Below, piece after piece: positions 7,861-17,521 of a DNA stretch of 64,000 nt. Where the stretch lies: assembly GCF_003054265.1 (NCBI RefSeq), contig NZ_QBKT01000010.1, positions 1 to 64,000 on the forward strand, in the 5' to 3' direction. The DNA comes from Kordia periserrulae (GTDB lineage Bacteria; Bacteroidota; Bacteroidia; Flavobacteriales; Flavobacteriaceae). Within the stretch, counting starts at the first letter, position 1. Each line of letters begins with the position of its first letter. The translations under genes were made by a program, and so were the position numbers. The notes beneath the pieces are model-generated. The model was not told where the DNA came from. It made no database searches and worked only from the letters and a program-made list of their open reading frames with translations.

Positions 7861-9903
7861 ATGAAGTGGCTCAATTTTACCATTACCAAACTTACATTTT
7901 CGCTAATTCTTGGAATTTTAATCGCCTATTATAGTGCAATTTCTTGGGAATGGAGTTGTTTGATTTTTGGCGGATTGTTTCTGTTGTTATGTATCTTCTT
8001 TTGGATTGCTCGCAAACAATTTATTCAGAAAATTTATTTTGGAGTGATGGCGTTATTGACCATGACCAGTTTGGGAATGGTGATTGAAAATTTTCATCAA
8101 GAGAAAAATCATGCTTTACATTACAGTCATGTTGAAAAGCGAACTTCGGTAGAGTTTCGCATTCGGGAAGTGTTAAAATCCAATCTGTATGACGACAGAT
8201 ATTTTGCCGAAGTCATTCACGTGAATGATTCCGCCGCGTCTGGAAAAATACTCGTTCATATTCAAAAAGATACAACTTCCGAAGCGCTTACTGTAGATGC
8301 GATCGTGTATTCTGAAAAGCTTCCAACATTGGTAAAATCAGCGTTGAATCCCACAACTTTTGATTATAAAGCCTATTTGGAGGATAAATATGTGTATGAG
8401 CAATTATTTTTGAAATCGGGTGAGTTTTTAGTAGCAGCACATGCTCCAAAAACATTATATGGACATGCGGCTTCGCTTCGAAACACCATTCATCATCGTT
8501 TGCAGGAATATGGTTTTAAAACTGACGAACTTGCCGTGATTGAAGCGCTTTTGTTGGGACAACGACAGCAAATTTCTAAAGAATTACAAACCAATTATGT
8601 CAATGCTGGTGCCATTCATATTTTGGCAATTTCTGGATTACATGTGGGAATTCTACTGTTTTTATTACAATTCTTGTTGCGCCCGCTACATCGCATTCGC
8701 TATGGGAAAGGGTTTACGCTGTTATTAATTTTGAGCATTTTATGGAGTTTTGCTTTTGTTTCTGGCTTGTCAGCTTCTGTAGTGCGTGCAGTCACAATGT
8801 TTACTGCCATTGCCGTTGCCACACATTTTAGACGACAGACAAATACCTTGCAAGTGTTGACAGTTTCGATGTTTTTCTTGTTGCTCTGTAAACCTCATTT
8901 TTTGTTTGATGTTGGTTTTCAGCTGAGTTACGCGGCTGTTTTTGCAATTGTAACACTAAATCCGTTGTGGAAAAAAGGTTGGAATCCGAAGTCGTTTTTA
9001 GGAAAATCTATCTGGGGATTGTTAACGGTGAGTTTGTCTGCACAATTGGGCGTATTGCCCTTGAGTTTGTATTATTTTCATCAGTTTCCTGGATTATTTT
9101 TTGTAGCAAATTTGACCATTGTGCCTGTATTGGGAATTATTTTAGCATTCGGTATTTTAGTGATTATGCTAGCGTACTTTCAATGTTTGCCTGAGTTTTT
9201 AGGTTTGATGTATCGTTTTATAATTGAACAGATGAATATTTTTGTGTCTTGGATAGCTTCCCACGAGCAGTTTGTTTTAACTGATATTCCGATGCGTTTT
9301 TGGCAGATGATTGGTTGTTATGTCGTTTTGATTGCTTTCGCACAGTATATCCATCTCCCGAAAGGGAAACAATTAAAAATAGCCTTGTACAGTATTTTAG
9401 TTTGTCAAGCCTTGTGGTTTTTTGATCGCTTTCAACATGTACCGACCGTTGATTCTTTTACAGTTTTTCATCAGAATAGGCACACGATTGTAGCAGCACA
9501 ATCAGGAACTCACTTGCAAATGTTTCACAATTTAGACAGTTCCGCCACAGCGAAAAATTACATCATCAAACAGCAACTACAGCAAGATTTTATCAAAGAA
9601 ATCACACACGATAGTTTGCAAAATGTATTTAAGATAGATGACGATTATTTGTTACGCATTGATAGTTTGGGCATTTATAACATCCCAACATTGCAACCGA
9701 AATATGTGTTGTTGAGCAATTCGCCCAAAGTGAATTTGGACAGAGTGTTAACAACTTTGCAACCATCACAGATTATTGCTGACGGAAGTAATTACCGAAG
9801 TTATGTATTGCGTTGGAAAACTGCTGCTGAGAAACAAAAAATCCCTTTTCACTATACAGGTGAAAAAGGATTTTTTGTGATTTCTTCTGAAAGTCTAGAT
9901 TGA
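7861..9903 (+). CDS. comEC: ComEC/Rec2-family competence channel protein
   Basis: This 680-residue multi-pass membrane protein matches the channel that carries transforming DNA across the inner membrane. An N-terminal DUF4131-like region (two helices, then a soluble OB-like domain to about 190) is followed by the Competence domain. The characteristic segment GAIHILAISGLHVGIL is at about 250-265 and SGLSASVVRAVTM at about 303-315. The C-terminal 140 residues are soluble but lack the HxHxDH metallo-beta-lactamase motif. This is therefore the short form without a nuclease-like domain, as is usual in Bacteroidota. No other competence genes are nearby. Confidence 0.93.
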   Translation: MKWLNFTITKLTFSLILGILIAYYSAISWEWSCLIFGGLFLLLCIFFWIARKQFIQKIYFGVMALLTMTSLGMVIENFHQEKNHALHYSHVEKRTSVEFRIREVLKSNLYDDRYFAEVIHVNDSAASGKILVHIQKDTTSEALTVDAIVYSEKLPTLVKSALNPTTFDYKAYLEDKYVYEQLFLKSGEFLVAAHAPKTLYGHAASLRNTIHHRLQEYGFKTDELAVIEALLLGQRQQISKELQTNYVNAGAIHILAISGLHVGILLFLLQFLLRPLHRIRYGKGFTLLLILSILWSFAFVSGLSASVVRAVTMFTAIAVATHFRRQTNTLQVLTVSMFFLLLCKPHFLFDVGFQLSYAAVFAIVTLNPLWKKGWNPKSFLGKSIWGLLTVSLSAQLGVLPLSLYYFHQFPGLFFVANLTIVPVLGIILAFGILVIMLAYFQCLPEFLGLMYRFIIEQMNIFVSWIASHEQFVLTDIPMRFWQMIGCYVVLIAFAQYIHLPKGKQLKIALYSILVCQALWFFDRFQHVPTVDSFTVFHQNRHTIVAAQSGTHLQMFHNLDSSATAKNYIIKQQLQQDFIKEITHDSLQNVFKIDDDYLLRIDSLGIYNIPTLQPKYVLLSNSPKVNLDRVLTTLQPSQIIADGSNYRSYVLRWKTAAEKQKIPFHYTGEKGFFVISSESLD

Positions 9904-9997
9904 TAGTGTTTTCTATCAACTTTATACTAAATGCTATCTGAAATTGAATTACATGAGTGCTTTTTTGTACGCTTTATAATTCAAATTATATTTTTGA

Positions 9998-10144
9998 TAA
10001 CGTTCATTTTTTCTTGATAAAAAACGAACCAAAAAATCAAGTCTGTGGATAGGAAATTGCTTCGCAACATTCACTGCCTAAGCTGCATGCTTGAAGCTAC
10101 GCTTCGCAATTCCGCTTGTCAGTTCATTATTTCTGAACACAGAC
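9998..10144 (+). repeat. Dispersed structured repeat of about 148 bp, copy 1
   Basis: This segment is nearly identical to 41870-42018 in the same orientation. It holds a CTTGAT...ATCAAG hairpin with an A-rich loop (about 10013-10041). GTCTGTG and CACAGAC arms (about 10042 and 10138) then bracket roughly 90 bp with further inverted words such as AGTTCATTATTTCTGAAC. It carries no reading frame. The copies differ by scattered substitutions and small indels, in keeping with a non-coding mobile or structured element. Confidence 0.75.
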
Positions 10145-10180
10145 ATTTTGCTTCAATTCAAACTTAGACACTTTTATTAG

Positions 10181-10729
10181 TTAACTTTTAAATTCGTTTA
10201 CGAATTCTTTTTGATATTTTTCCCAGTCTTCCTTACTATTGACTTCTTTGTGTTTGTCTGTTTTGAAAAGTTTTAGATAGATTTCAATTTGTTTTGGTAG
10301 TAAATAACCAGAAATCGGCGCAATTACTTCGAAGTTTTCATCAAAAAATACCATGGTTGGATATGCGCGTATACTGAGATATCTTGCGAATTGATGTTGT
10401 GCATTTCTCTGTTTGCTTTTTGCAGGATCGTAGTTGGGATTGGTGTACGTATTCCCTTGAAATGTCACACTTGAATCACCTTCCGCATTAAACTTAACTG
10501 CATAGTAGTTTTCATTGATATACTTGGCAACATCGGCATTTCCGAACGTGTTTTTATCTAGCATTTTACAAGGTCCGCACCAAACTGTATAGACATCCAT
10601 GATGACTTTTCGTGGTGCTGTTTTCATGAGTTCTTGCGCTTCTTCAACGGTTACCCAATTGATTTTTTGCGCGTTTATCGTCGTAATACTTACTAAAAGC
10701 AGGCTTATCGCTACAATGATTTTTTTCAT
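10181..10729 (-). CDS. Secreted thioredoxin-family protein
   Basis: This is a 182-residue thiol-disulfide protein with a cleavable signal peptide (residues 1-20, ending TTINA). The redox motif is W-CGPC-K with Cys51 and Cys54. It is followed by the cis-Pro region (AYPTMVFFD, about 124-132). The loop between them, about 40 residues with a YDPAKSKQRNAQHQF segment, is longer than in classical thioredoxin, as in periplasmic DUF255/thioredoxin-7-like proteins of Bacteroidota. It probably reduces or isomerises periplasmic disulfides; the partner is unknown. It is separated from the POT gene to its right by a terminator. Confidence 0.88.
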   Translation of the reverse strand: MKKIIVAISLLLVSITTINAQKINWVTVEEAQELMKTAPRKVIMDVYTVWCGPCKMLDKNTFGNADVAKYINENYYAVKFNAEGDSSVTFQGNTYTNPNYDPAKSKQRNAQHQFARYLSIRAYPTMVFFDENFEVIAPISGYLLPKQIEIYLKLFKTDKHKEVNSKEDWEKYQKEFVNEFKS

Positions 10730-10859
10730 CTGTTTATTTTTTATGTTATTAATTTTATCAGATGGAATTCGCCATTAATCGTTATGGCTCATTTCATACA
10801 TTTTTCTTTTATTGTAATCTCACTTACAAACTCCGTGCCTAGTTTACAAACACAAGATA

Positions 10860-10890
10860 AAAAAAGCGTTCTCTAAAGAAAACGCTTTTG
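10860..10890 (-). terminator. Intrinsic terminator after the POT gene
   Basis: AAAAGCGTT and AACGCTTTT arms enclose a short A-rich loop. On the minus strand the stem is followed by a T run. It lies 28 bp beyond the stop codon of the peptide transporter at 10918, and its symmetric A and T tracts could also work on the + strand. Confidence 0.8.
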
Positions 10891-10917
10891 TATGATTTTT
10901 ATTTTTTCACTGCGTTT

Positions 10918-13122
10918 TTATTTAACGCCGTGCATGAGTTTTTTGACAATTGGTGTTGTTATCCAAGCCAATAAACTTAGTATGACTGCAATTCCTGTGA
11001 GGTACCAGAAAAATGTACTTACGCCTTGTTCTTTGGCAATTCCTTCAGACATTTCACCAAAAATACCTGCCATCTTCATACCAATAGCTACAGCAATATA
11101 CCAGAGTCCAAACATCATAGCTATCATTCTTCCTGGCACTAGTTTACTTACATACGATAGTGCCACTGGCGACACACAGAGTTCGCCCATGGTATGGAAA
11201 AGATAGACAAATACTAAGATAAACATGCTTGTAGTTGCGGAGTCTTGTCCTGGCTCAATTCCTGCAGAACCTACTGCTACAACTAGCATTCCCAATCCTA
11301 ATAATGCCATACCAACCGCATATTTTCCATTGGCAGTTGGATTGTATTTACTTTCCCACCATTTTGAGAATAGTGGTGCTAAAGCAATGATAAAGAGTGA
11401 GTTTAAGATGTTAAACCAAGTTGCGCCAATTTCAACAGCACTTTCTCTAGCTTTGACCATTGCTGTTGCTTGTTTTTTGCCTTGATTGTCATATTTCACA
11501 TTGTGTTCAATTAGTATTTGTTTGGAATCACCAACTTTTAGCTTCTTCATTTCACCTGTGAGTTTCACTTCTTTTGTGATTGATTTTCCTGCTGGATTGG
11601 TGAATGAGAATGTTGCGAAAGTGTTTGTAATTCCTGCGCCAATCTTGTCTCTTTGCGATAGTTTTGTGATTTCTGCTGTGAAAATTTCCCCTTGCTCTTT
11701 CTCTTTTTCGTTCAACAGATAATTGTTTTTTATAACGTTTTTCTTGTTCTCTTTTGCAGTAGCGTCATAGATTGAAATAGATTCATTATCTAAAATTGGC
11801 ATTTGGTCGCCTTCTTTGAACTCTGTGAAGGTTACAATTTTTTCAGTTTTTATATTTCCGTTGTTATCTACATACTCTACTTTGTATGAAGCGGATTTGT
11901 AATCATTGTACACTTTCATGACTGCTAATCCCCAAATAATGACAAAACTAAAGGCAAGAATGATATTCGCTAATGCATATTTTTTGAATGTTTTTTGGAA
12001 CAATCGAACTAAAACATAGGTAATAATTGCCAAAGGAATGATAGTTATTAATGCGTCTACAATTTTGAAAATATCACCTGAAACACCTTCTAAGACGCGC
12101 TGCGTATAATCTCTTGCATATAGATTTAAAGAACCTGGCGCTTGCTCAAACAAAGCCCAAAAAAACATGGTAATAAACGCAAAAAACACAATGGCTAACA
12201 TTCGGTCTCTAACCACTGGAATGTATTTCGGAATTCGAATTACCAGTAATGCAATGAATAACACCAATGCAAGTAGAATGATAAACGTATTCCCATCCAA
12301 GCCTAGAAACTCAAAGTTATAGATGTTGTATTCGCCTTCCGTAATTTTAGAGATAGGTTCATTCAAAATCCACGTCAATCCGAGAATCACACATAATGCA
12401 ATAATAACTTGTTGTCCTACCGTAAATGGATTTCTTGGTCCTCCATTTGCTTCAGAATATACCTCAACATCATCTTTATTTTCTTTTTTAGGTTTTAACC
12501 CGATATCTCCAAAGATGTTTTGCGAAAACCAAAATTGCAGTAATCCGAATAACATAAAAATTCCTGCAACTCCAAAACCGTAACTCCAGCCAATTTTTTC
12601 ACCTAAATATCCACAAATCATGATTCCGAAAAACGCACCTGCGTTCACTCCCATATAGAAAATGGTATAAGCACCATCTTTCTTTTCTGGTCGGTCTTTA
12701 TACATTTCAGATATGATAGACGTCATGTTTGGTTTAAAGAAACCACTACCAAATACCAATAAGGTAAGTCCTAAATAAATGAAAAATGGAGTTTCCAATG
12801 CCATAGCGCCATGCCCTAGTGTCATTAATAACGCACCTATAACGACTGCCCAGCGAAATCCTATGACTTTATCTGCAAAATATCCTCCAATCATGGTAGA
12901 TAAGTACACTAAAGAAGCATACGTTCCAAAAATAGCCAAGGCATGTTCTTTTGGCCAGCCCCAACCTTGATCGAGTACTGATGCTGTAAAGAAAAACACA
13001 AGTAATACGCGCATTCCATAATACGAAAAACGCTCCCACATTTCGGTAAAAAACAGCACGAACAACCCTGCTGGATGTCCCATTACTTTTGTATCAAAAA
13101 AGTTTTCAGTTGATGTCTTCAT
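10918..13122 (-). CDS. POT/PTR2 family proton-coupled peptide transporter (long form)
   Basis: This 734-residue major-facilitator transporter takes up di- and tripeptides with protons. The PTR2 signature near the N-terminus (FFTEMWERFSYYGMRVLLVFF) is clear, as is the second family segment GAFFGIMICGYLGEKIGWSYGFG. Compared with about 500-residue bacterial homologues it carries a hydrophilic insert of roughly 150 residues (about 400-560), between membrane segments and probably periplasmic. The C-terminal half has the usual FHTMGELCVSPVALSYVSKLVP segment. It is in tandem with a second POT gene and a DPP IV-type peptidase on the same strand. This points to linked peptide cleavage and uptake. Confidence 0.92.
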   Translation of the reverse strand: MKTSTENFFDTKVMGHPAGLFVLFFTEMWERFSYYGMRVLLVFFFTASVLDQGWGWPKEHALAIFGTYASLVYLSTMIGGYFADKVIGFRWAVVIGALLMTLGHGAMALETPFFIYLGLTLLVFGSGFFKPNMTSIISEMYKDRPEKKDGAYTIFYMGVNAGAFFGIMICGYLGEKIGWSYGFGVAGIFMLFGLLQFWFSQNIFGDIGLKPKKENKDDVEVYSEANGGPRNPFTVGQQVIIALCVILGLTWILNEPISKITEGEYNIYNFEFLGLDGNTFIILLALVLFIALLVIRIPKYIPVVRDRMLAIVFFAFITMFFWALFEQAPGSLNLYARDYTQRVLEGVSGDIFKIVDALITIIPLAIITYVLVRLFQKTFKKYALANIILAFSFVIIWGLAVMKVYNDYKSASYKVEYVDNNGNIKTEKIVTFTEFKEGDQMPILDNESISIYDATAKENKKNVIKNNYLLNEKEKEQGEIFTAEITKLSQRDKIGAGITNTFATFSFTNPAGKSITKEVKLTGEMKKLKVGDSKQILIEHNVKYDNQGKKQATAMVKARESAVEIGATWFNILNSLFIIALAPLFSKWWESKYNPTANGKYAVGMALLGLGMLVVAVGSAGIEPGQDSATTSMFILVFVYLFHTMGELCVSPVALSYVSKLVPGRMIAMMFGLWYIAVAIGMKMAGIFGEMSEGIAKEQGVSTFFWYLTGIAVILSLLAWITTPIVKKLMHGVK

Positions 13123-13147
13123 AATTGTAACGATTTAGATATAAAAA

Positions 13148-15034
13148 TTAGTCATTAATTTCTGGATCAGCCAATTCGTATCCTTCGTTTTCTCCGAAGT
13201 CGACACCTTCGTTGTCTTCTGCTCCGTGTGTTAACTTTTTCAATTTCTTCAAGAAGAGTATTAATAATAATCCAAATGCTACTGTGAAGATTACTAAGAA
13301 TGTAAAGATTTTATATTCTTGTTTGCTTTGCTCTTCTTCAATGACAAATTTGAATCCGTAATCTTTTCCATCACCTTTGTTTTCAGTGATTTGCGCTTTA
13401 TCTTTATCTTTTTCAAATGCTAATTTTGCATGTAATGGATTTTGTGCTGTAGCTTCGTTTTCTTTTAAATACGCTTTTAAACTTTCAAGTTCTTTTTGTT
13501 TTTCTTCCTTTGCTTTTGCAATTTCTTCTGGCTTTTTGTCTTCTGTATTTACTTTCGTTAAATCTATAAGGTTATTAATGTTTGTGCCTTTTTCATATTC
13601 GTCAAAAACGACCTTATCACCATCTAAGTAAACTTTGGTTTTGATAGAGAAGTTATTGTCTTCATTGATAGCATAATCAAACACTTTTACAATCTTTTTC
13701 TCGCCATCAACCAACTTTTTAACCTTGATAGTATCTTTTTCTGTGAAGTTATAAATCTGCTCTTTTTGAGCAACCAAACTTCCTTTATACGATTCAAGTT
13801 GTGCAGCCTCTCCAATACTTCCTGCTAATTTGTTTCCAAATCCGGTTGCCGCAAAATAAATACCCATCATGATAGACGCATATTTTAGCGGAGCCAATTT
13901 GGTAATGAATGATAATGATACTGGCGACGTACATAATTCTCCAATGGTATGAAATAAGTATGCTAAAAACACCCAATACATTGCAGCTTTTCCAAAAGTT
14001 TCCGCACTTGCTTCTTTAGAGGCAAACATCATAAATACATATCCTAATCCCATGATAATGGTTCCGATTGCCATTTTGAATAGCGAAGATGATTCTCTTC
14101 CTTGGCGTTTCCACCAAATCCAAAAGCCTCCGATGATGGTACCAAATATGATAATGTATCCTGCGTTTAATGACTGGAATACTGCCGCTGGAATTTCTTC
14201 TAACCAAGACAATCCAACCGTCCTATCCACTTTGGCATCTGTATATAAGTTCATCAATCCTCCGGCTTGCTCAAACGCTCCCCAAAACACAACTACAATT
14301 AAGAAAGAAATCAGCAATACGATTACACGATCTTTTTCAATTTTGGTTAATGGTTTTTTCATGACTTCTGGATTAACTCCTGAATCATCAGCACCTATAA
14401 AATTACCAACATGCTTTAAGTGCTTCTGACCTGCAATGAATACGGCTTGACCAATTAACATTCCGATTCCTGCCAAACCGAATCCGTAGTGCCATCCGTA
14501 ATAGTATGCTACCAATCCAACGATAATACTAGAAAGAAACGCTCCAATATTGATTCCGATATAGAAAATGGTAAATCCACTATCGCGACGGATATCTCCT
14601 TCTTTATACAAACCTCCAACCATAGTTGAGATGTTTGGTTTGAGTCCTCCAACACCTAAAATGATGAGTAATAACCCTGCGAAAAATGCAATTTCGTTCG
14701 GAATTGCCAGTACCAAATGTCCTGCGCAGAGTAGAAATCCTCCGAGCATTACTGTTTTTTTCTGTCCTAAAAATTTATCAGCAATATATCCTCCTGGTAT
14801 TGAAGCAACATATACCAACATGGTATACCATCCGTAAAGCCATATTGCATCTCCGTTGCTCCAACCCAATCCAGGGTCAACAGCAGTAGCAGATGTTGCT
14901 ACGTATAGTACTAATAAAGCTCTCATTCCGTAGTATGAGAAACGCTCCCATAATTCTGTAAAAAATAGAACGTACAGTCCAATAGGATGTCCAAAGATTT
15001 CTTTTTCCTTGGCGTTTGTTACTGAGTTTGTCAT
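13148..15034 (-). CDS. POT/PTR2 family proton-coupled peptide transporter
   Basis: This is a second POT transporter of 628 residues and a paralogue of the downstream gene. The PTR2 motif (FFTELWERFSYYGMRALLVLY) is at residues 24-44, followed by GGLKPNISTMVGGLY and NIGAFLSSIIVG. A Lys/Glu-rich hydrophilic insert spans about 405-565 and sits before the last membrane helix. In the neighbour the insert is elsewhere in the fold and unrelated in sequence. The 46-bp gap to the peptidase gene and 25-bp gap to the next transporter suggest one operon. Confidence 0.92.
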   Translation of the reverse strand: MTNSVTNAKEKEIFGHPIGLYVLFFTELWERFSYYGMRALLVLYVATSATAVDPGLGWSNGDAIWLYGWYTMLVYVASIPGGYIADKFLGQKKTVMLGGFLLCAGHLVLAIPNEIAFFAGLLLIILGVGGLKPNISTMVGGLYKEGDIRRDSGFTIFYIGINIGAFLSSIIVGLVAYYYGWHYGFGLAGIGMLIGQAVFIAGQKHLKHVGNFIGADDSGVNPEVMKKPLTKIEKDRVIVLLISFLIVVVFWGAFEQAGGLMNLYTDAKVDRTVGLSWLEEIPAAVFQSLNAGYIIIFGTIIGGFWIWWKRQGRESSSLFKMAIGTIIMGLGYVFMMFASKEASAETFGKAAMYWVFLAYLFHTIGELCTSPVSLSFITKLAPLKYASIMMGIYFAATGFGNKLAGSIGEAAQLESYKGSLVAQKEQIYNFTEKDTIKVKKLVDGEKKIVKVFDYAINEDNNFSIKTKVYLDGDKVVFDEYEKGTNINNLIDLTKVNTEDKKPEEIAKAKEEKQKELESLKAYLKENEATAQNPLHAKLAFEKDKDKAQITENKGDGKDYGFKFVIEEEQSKQEYKIFTFLVIFTVAFGLLLILFLKKLKKLTHGAEDNEGVDFGENEGYELADPEIND

Positions 15035-15079
15035 TATAAATAATTGTTAGGATTAGTGTAATTGTAATAAGGTCGTTGT

Positions 15080-17248
15080 TTACTTTAATAAAGTATTTTC
15101 AACGAATTTTGTCATTTTTGTATATAGGTGTAAGCGTGTGTAACCGCCGTAAATTCCGTGATTTTTGTCTGGATAAATCTTCCAATCGAATTGCTTGTTG
15201 GCTTTGATGAGCGCATCAATCATACGCATGGTGTTTTGTACGTGTACGTTGTCATCGCCCGTTCCATGAATGAGCAAGTAATCGCCTTTCAACTTTTCTA
15301 CATGATTGATAGGTGAGTTGTCATCATAACCACTTGCGTTTTCTTGTGGTGTACGCATGTAACGTTCTGTGTAAATCGTATCGTAAAAACGCCAGCTAGT
15401 CACAGGTGCTACGGCAATTGCCATACTGAAGACGTCGTTTCCTTTTAAGATAGCATTACTCGACATGAATCCGCCGTAACTCCATCCCCAAATTCCAATT
15501 CGGTCTTTATCTACATACGAGCGTTTTCCAAGTTCAATGGCAGCATCAATTTGATCTTCCACTTCGTATTTTCCTAATTCTTTGTAGGTTACTTTTTTGA
15601 AGTCAGCGCCTTTGAATCCTGTTCCACGACCGTCTACACAAACTACAATGATTCCTTTTTGTGCCAATAGTTGATACCAATAGTCATTTGCACTATTCCA
15701 TTTGTTTGCTACTTGTTGCGAACCTGGCCCTGAATATTGATACATAAATACTGGATATTTGTTAGCCGCATCAAAATCGGCTGGCTTTATCATCCAAGCG
15801 TTTAAGTCGTGTCCCTTTTGTGTTGTAAGTGTAAAGAATTCTTTTGGAGAAGTTGTATAATTTTCAAGCTTTTCTTTTACGTCGTTGTTGTTTTTGATTT
15901 CTTTGATAACATCGCCGTCTTTTGCTTCATTCAAGGTATACATTGGTGGTGTTGTTGCACTTGAATATGTATTGATGTAATAGGTAAAATCTGCACTAAA
16001 TTTAGCACTGTTGGTTCCTTCTTTAGCAGATAGACTTTTCTTTTTCTTTCCATTGATTTTAATGGAATATACACCACGATTGATAGAACCATTTTCCACC
16101 GATTGATAAAATACACGGTCAGATTTTTTATCGTACCCATAATAATTGGTCACTTCCCAAGGTCCTTTGGTCACTTGATTGAGCAACGAACCGTCTTTTT
16201 TATAATGATAAATATGATTGAATCCGTCTTTTTCACTCGTCCAAATAAAGCTATTATCTTCTAAAAATGTTAAATTATCAGTAACATCTACATACGCTTT
16301 ATCGGTTTCTTTGAGTACAATTTTTGCTTTGTTTTCCGCTGCATTGTATAAAATCAAGTCCAATTCGTTTTGGTGTCTGTTGATGACTTGTACACTCAAT
16401 ACTACAGGATTATTCGTCCACTTAATTCTAGGAATGTAAAAGTCTGTGTAGTTTCCTAACTCAATTTCCGAAGTTTTATCGGCATTCAAACTGTATAAAT
16501 GCAGTGATACTACCGCATTTTTTTCTCCTGCTTTTGGATATTTGAATACGTGTTGTTGCGGATATAATTGGCTTCCGTACACGTCCATAGAAAACTCAGG
16601 AACGTTTGTTTCATCAAAACGAATAAACGCAATATGGTCACTAGCCGCATTCCATTGAAAAGCACGTACAAAGCCGAATTCTTCTTCATATACCCAATCC
16701 GTCACACCATTGATGATTTTATTTTTAACACCATCTGTCGTGATTTGTGTTGACGCACCCGATTTTAGGTCTTTTATATAGATATTATTCTCAAACACAT
16801 ACGCTACTTTCGTTCCGTCAGGTGAAAAAGTTGGCTCTTGGATTTTATTATCTGATATTTTAGTGACTTTTTTTGAAGCAATATCATACACATAAAAAAT
16901 TCCCAACGTTGATCTTCTAAAAACAGATTCAACTTGTGTAGCCAATATCATCTTGCTTTCATCATCGCTAAACTCATAAGAAGAAAAACGACCTACTTCT
17001 GGAAGATTGCTTGCTGAAACAATGGTTTCCACTTTTTGAAGTGTTTTATAATCGTATTTATCAACCGAACCTGCTTGTCTGTTCAACACTGTATATTGCT
17101 GTCCGTTGTTCATGGAATGTAATACATCCATTCCGCTAGTTCTAAAAGCTCCAGACCAAATTTCTTCTAACGTGATTTCCTTTTCTTGCGCCAACGTCAA
17201 ATTGACGAATCCTGTGAGTAGGAGAAGAAAAATATAGTTTATCTTCAT
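15080..17248 (-). CDS. S9 family dipeptidyl peptidase IV-like peptidase
   Basis: This 722-residue periplasmic serine peptidase is predicted to release X-Pro or X-Ala dipeptides. The signal peptide covers residues 1-20 (ending LTLA). A beta-propeller DPPIV N-terminal domain includes the substrate-binding DWVYEEEFGF motif (184-193). The alpha/beta hydrolase domain shows Ser590 in GWSYGGFM, Asp665 in GTGDDNVH and His697 in DKNHGIYGG. The active site is therefore intact. Its place upstream of two peptide transporters fits a periplasmic peptide-scavenging operon. Confidence 0.94.
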   Translation of the reverse strand: MKINYIFLLLLTGFVNLTLAQEKEITLEEIWSGAFRTSGMDVLHSMNNGQQYTVLNRQAGSVDKYDYKTLQKVETIVSASNLPEVGRFSSYEFSDDESKMILATQVESVFRRSTLGIFYVYDIASKKVTKISDNKIQEPTFSPDGTKVAYVFENNIYIKDLKSGASTQITTDGVKNKIINGVTDWVYEEEFGFVRAFQWNAASDHIAFIRFDETNVPEFSMDVYGSQLYPQQHVFKYPKAGEKNAVVSLHLYSLNADKTSEIELGNYTDFYIPRIKWTNNPVVLSVQVINRHQNELDLILYNAAENKAKIVLKETDKAYVDVTDNLTFLEDNSFIWTSEKDGFNHIYHYKKDGSLLNQVTKGPWEVTNYYGYDKKSDRVFYQSVENGSINRGVYSIKINGKKKKSLSAKEGTNSAKFSADFTYYINTYSSATTPPMYTLNEAKDGDVIKEIKNNNDVKEKLENYTTSPKEFFTLTTQKGHDLNAWMIKPADFDAANKYPVFMYQYSGPGSQQVANKWNSANDYWYQLLAQKGIIVVCVDGRGTGFKGADFKKVTYKELGKYEVEDQIDAAIELGKRSYVDKDRIGIWGWSYGGFMSSNAILKGNDVFSMAIAVAPVTSWRFYDTIYTERYMRTPQENASGYDDNSPINHVEKLKGDYLLIHGTGDDNVHVQNTMRMIDALIKANKQFDWKIYPDKNHGIYGGYTRLHLYTKMTKFVENTLLK

Positions 17249-17521
17249 TCGTATTGCATTTTTTTAAATAAGCCTGTTAAAAGCTTGTAAGTTTGAGTGA
17301 TTTTAAATTATAAAGCTGACAATATACAAATATCAAGCAAGTACCACAAAAATCAAACCTTAAATTATACGTGCAAAAATTAACGCTGAATAGAAGCTAA
17401 TTTTACCACTTTTATACACGTTTTGACTGAAAAACAACACTTTTAATCTGCTTTTTAATACATTTTGAGTGAATTTGTTACTATTTCATTATGTATCTTT
17501 GCCGATACAAAATTTCATTAT

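Noticed and set aside
7861-9903. Metallo-beta-lactamase domain at the ComEC C-terminus
   Set aside because: No HxHxDH motif is present in the last 140 residues, so the gene is not annotated as the long form.
10918-15034. Frameshifted or fused POT genes because of their length
   Set aside because: Both frames are continuous and the extra residues are hydrophilic inserts, a common feature in this phylum.
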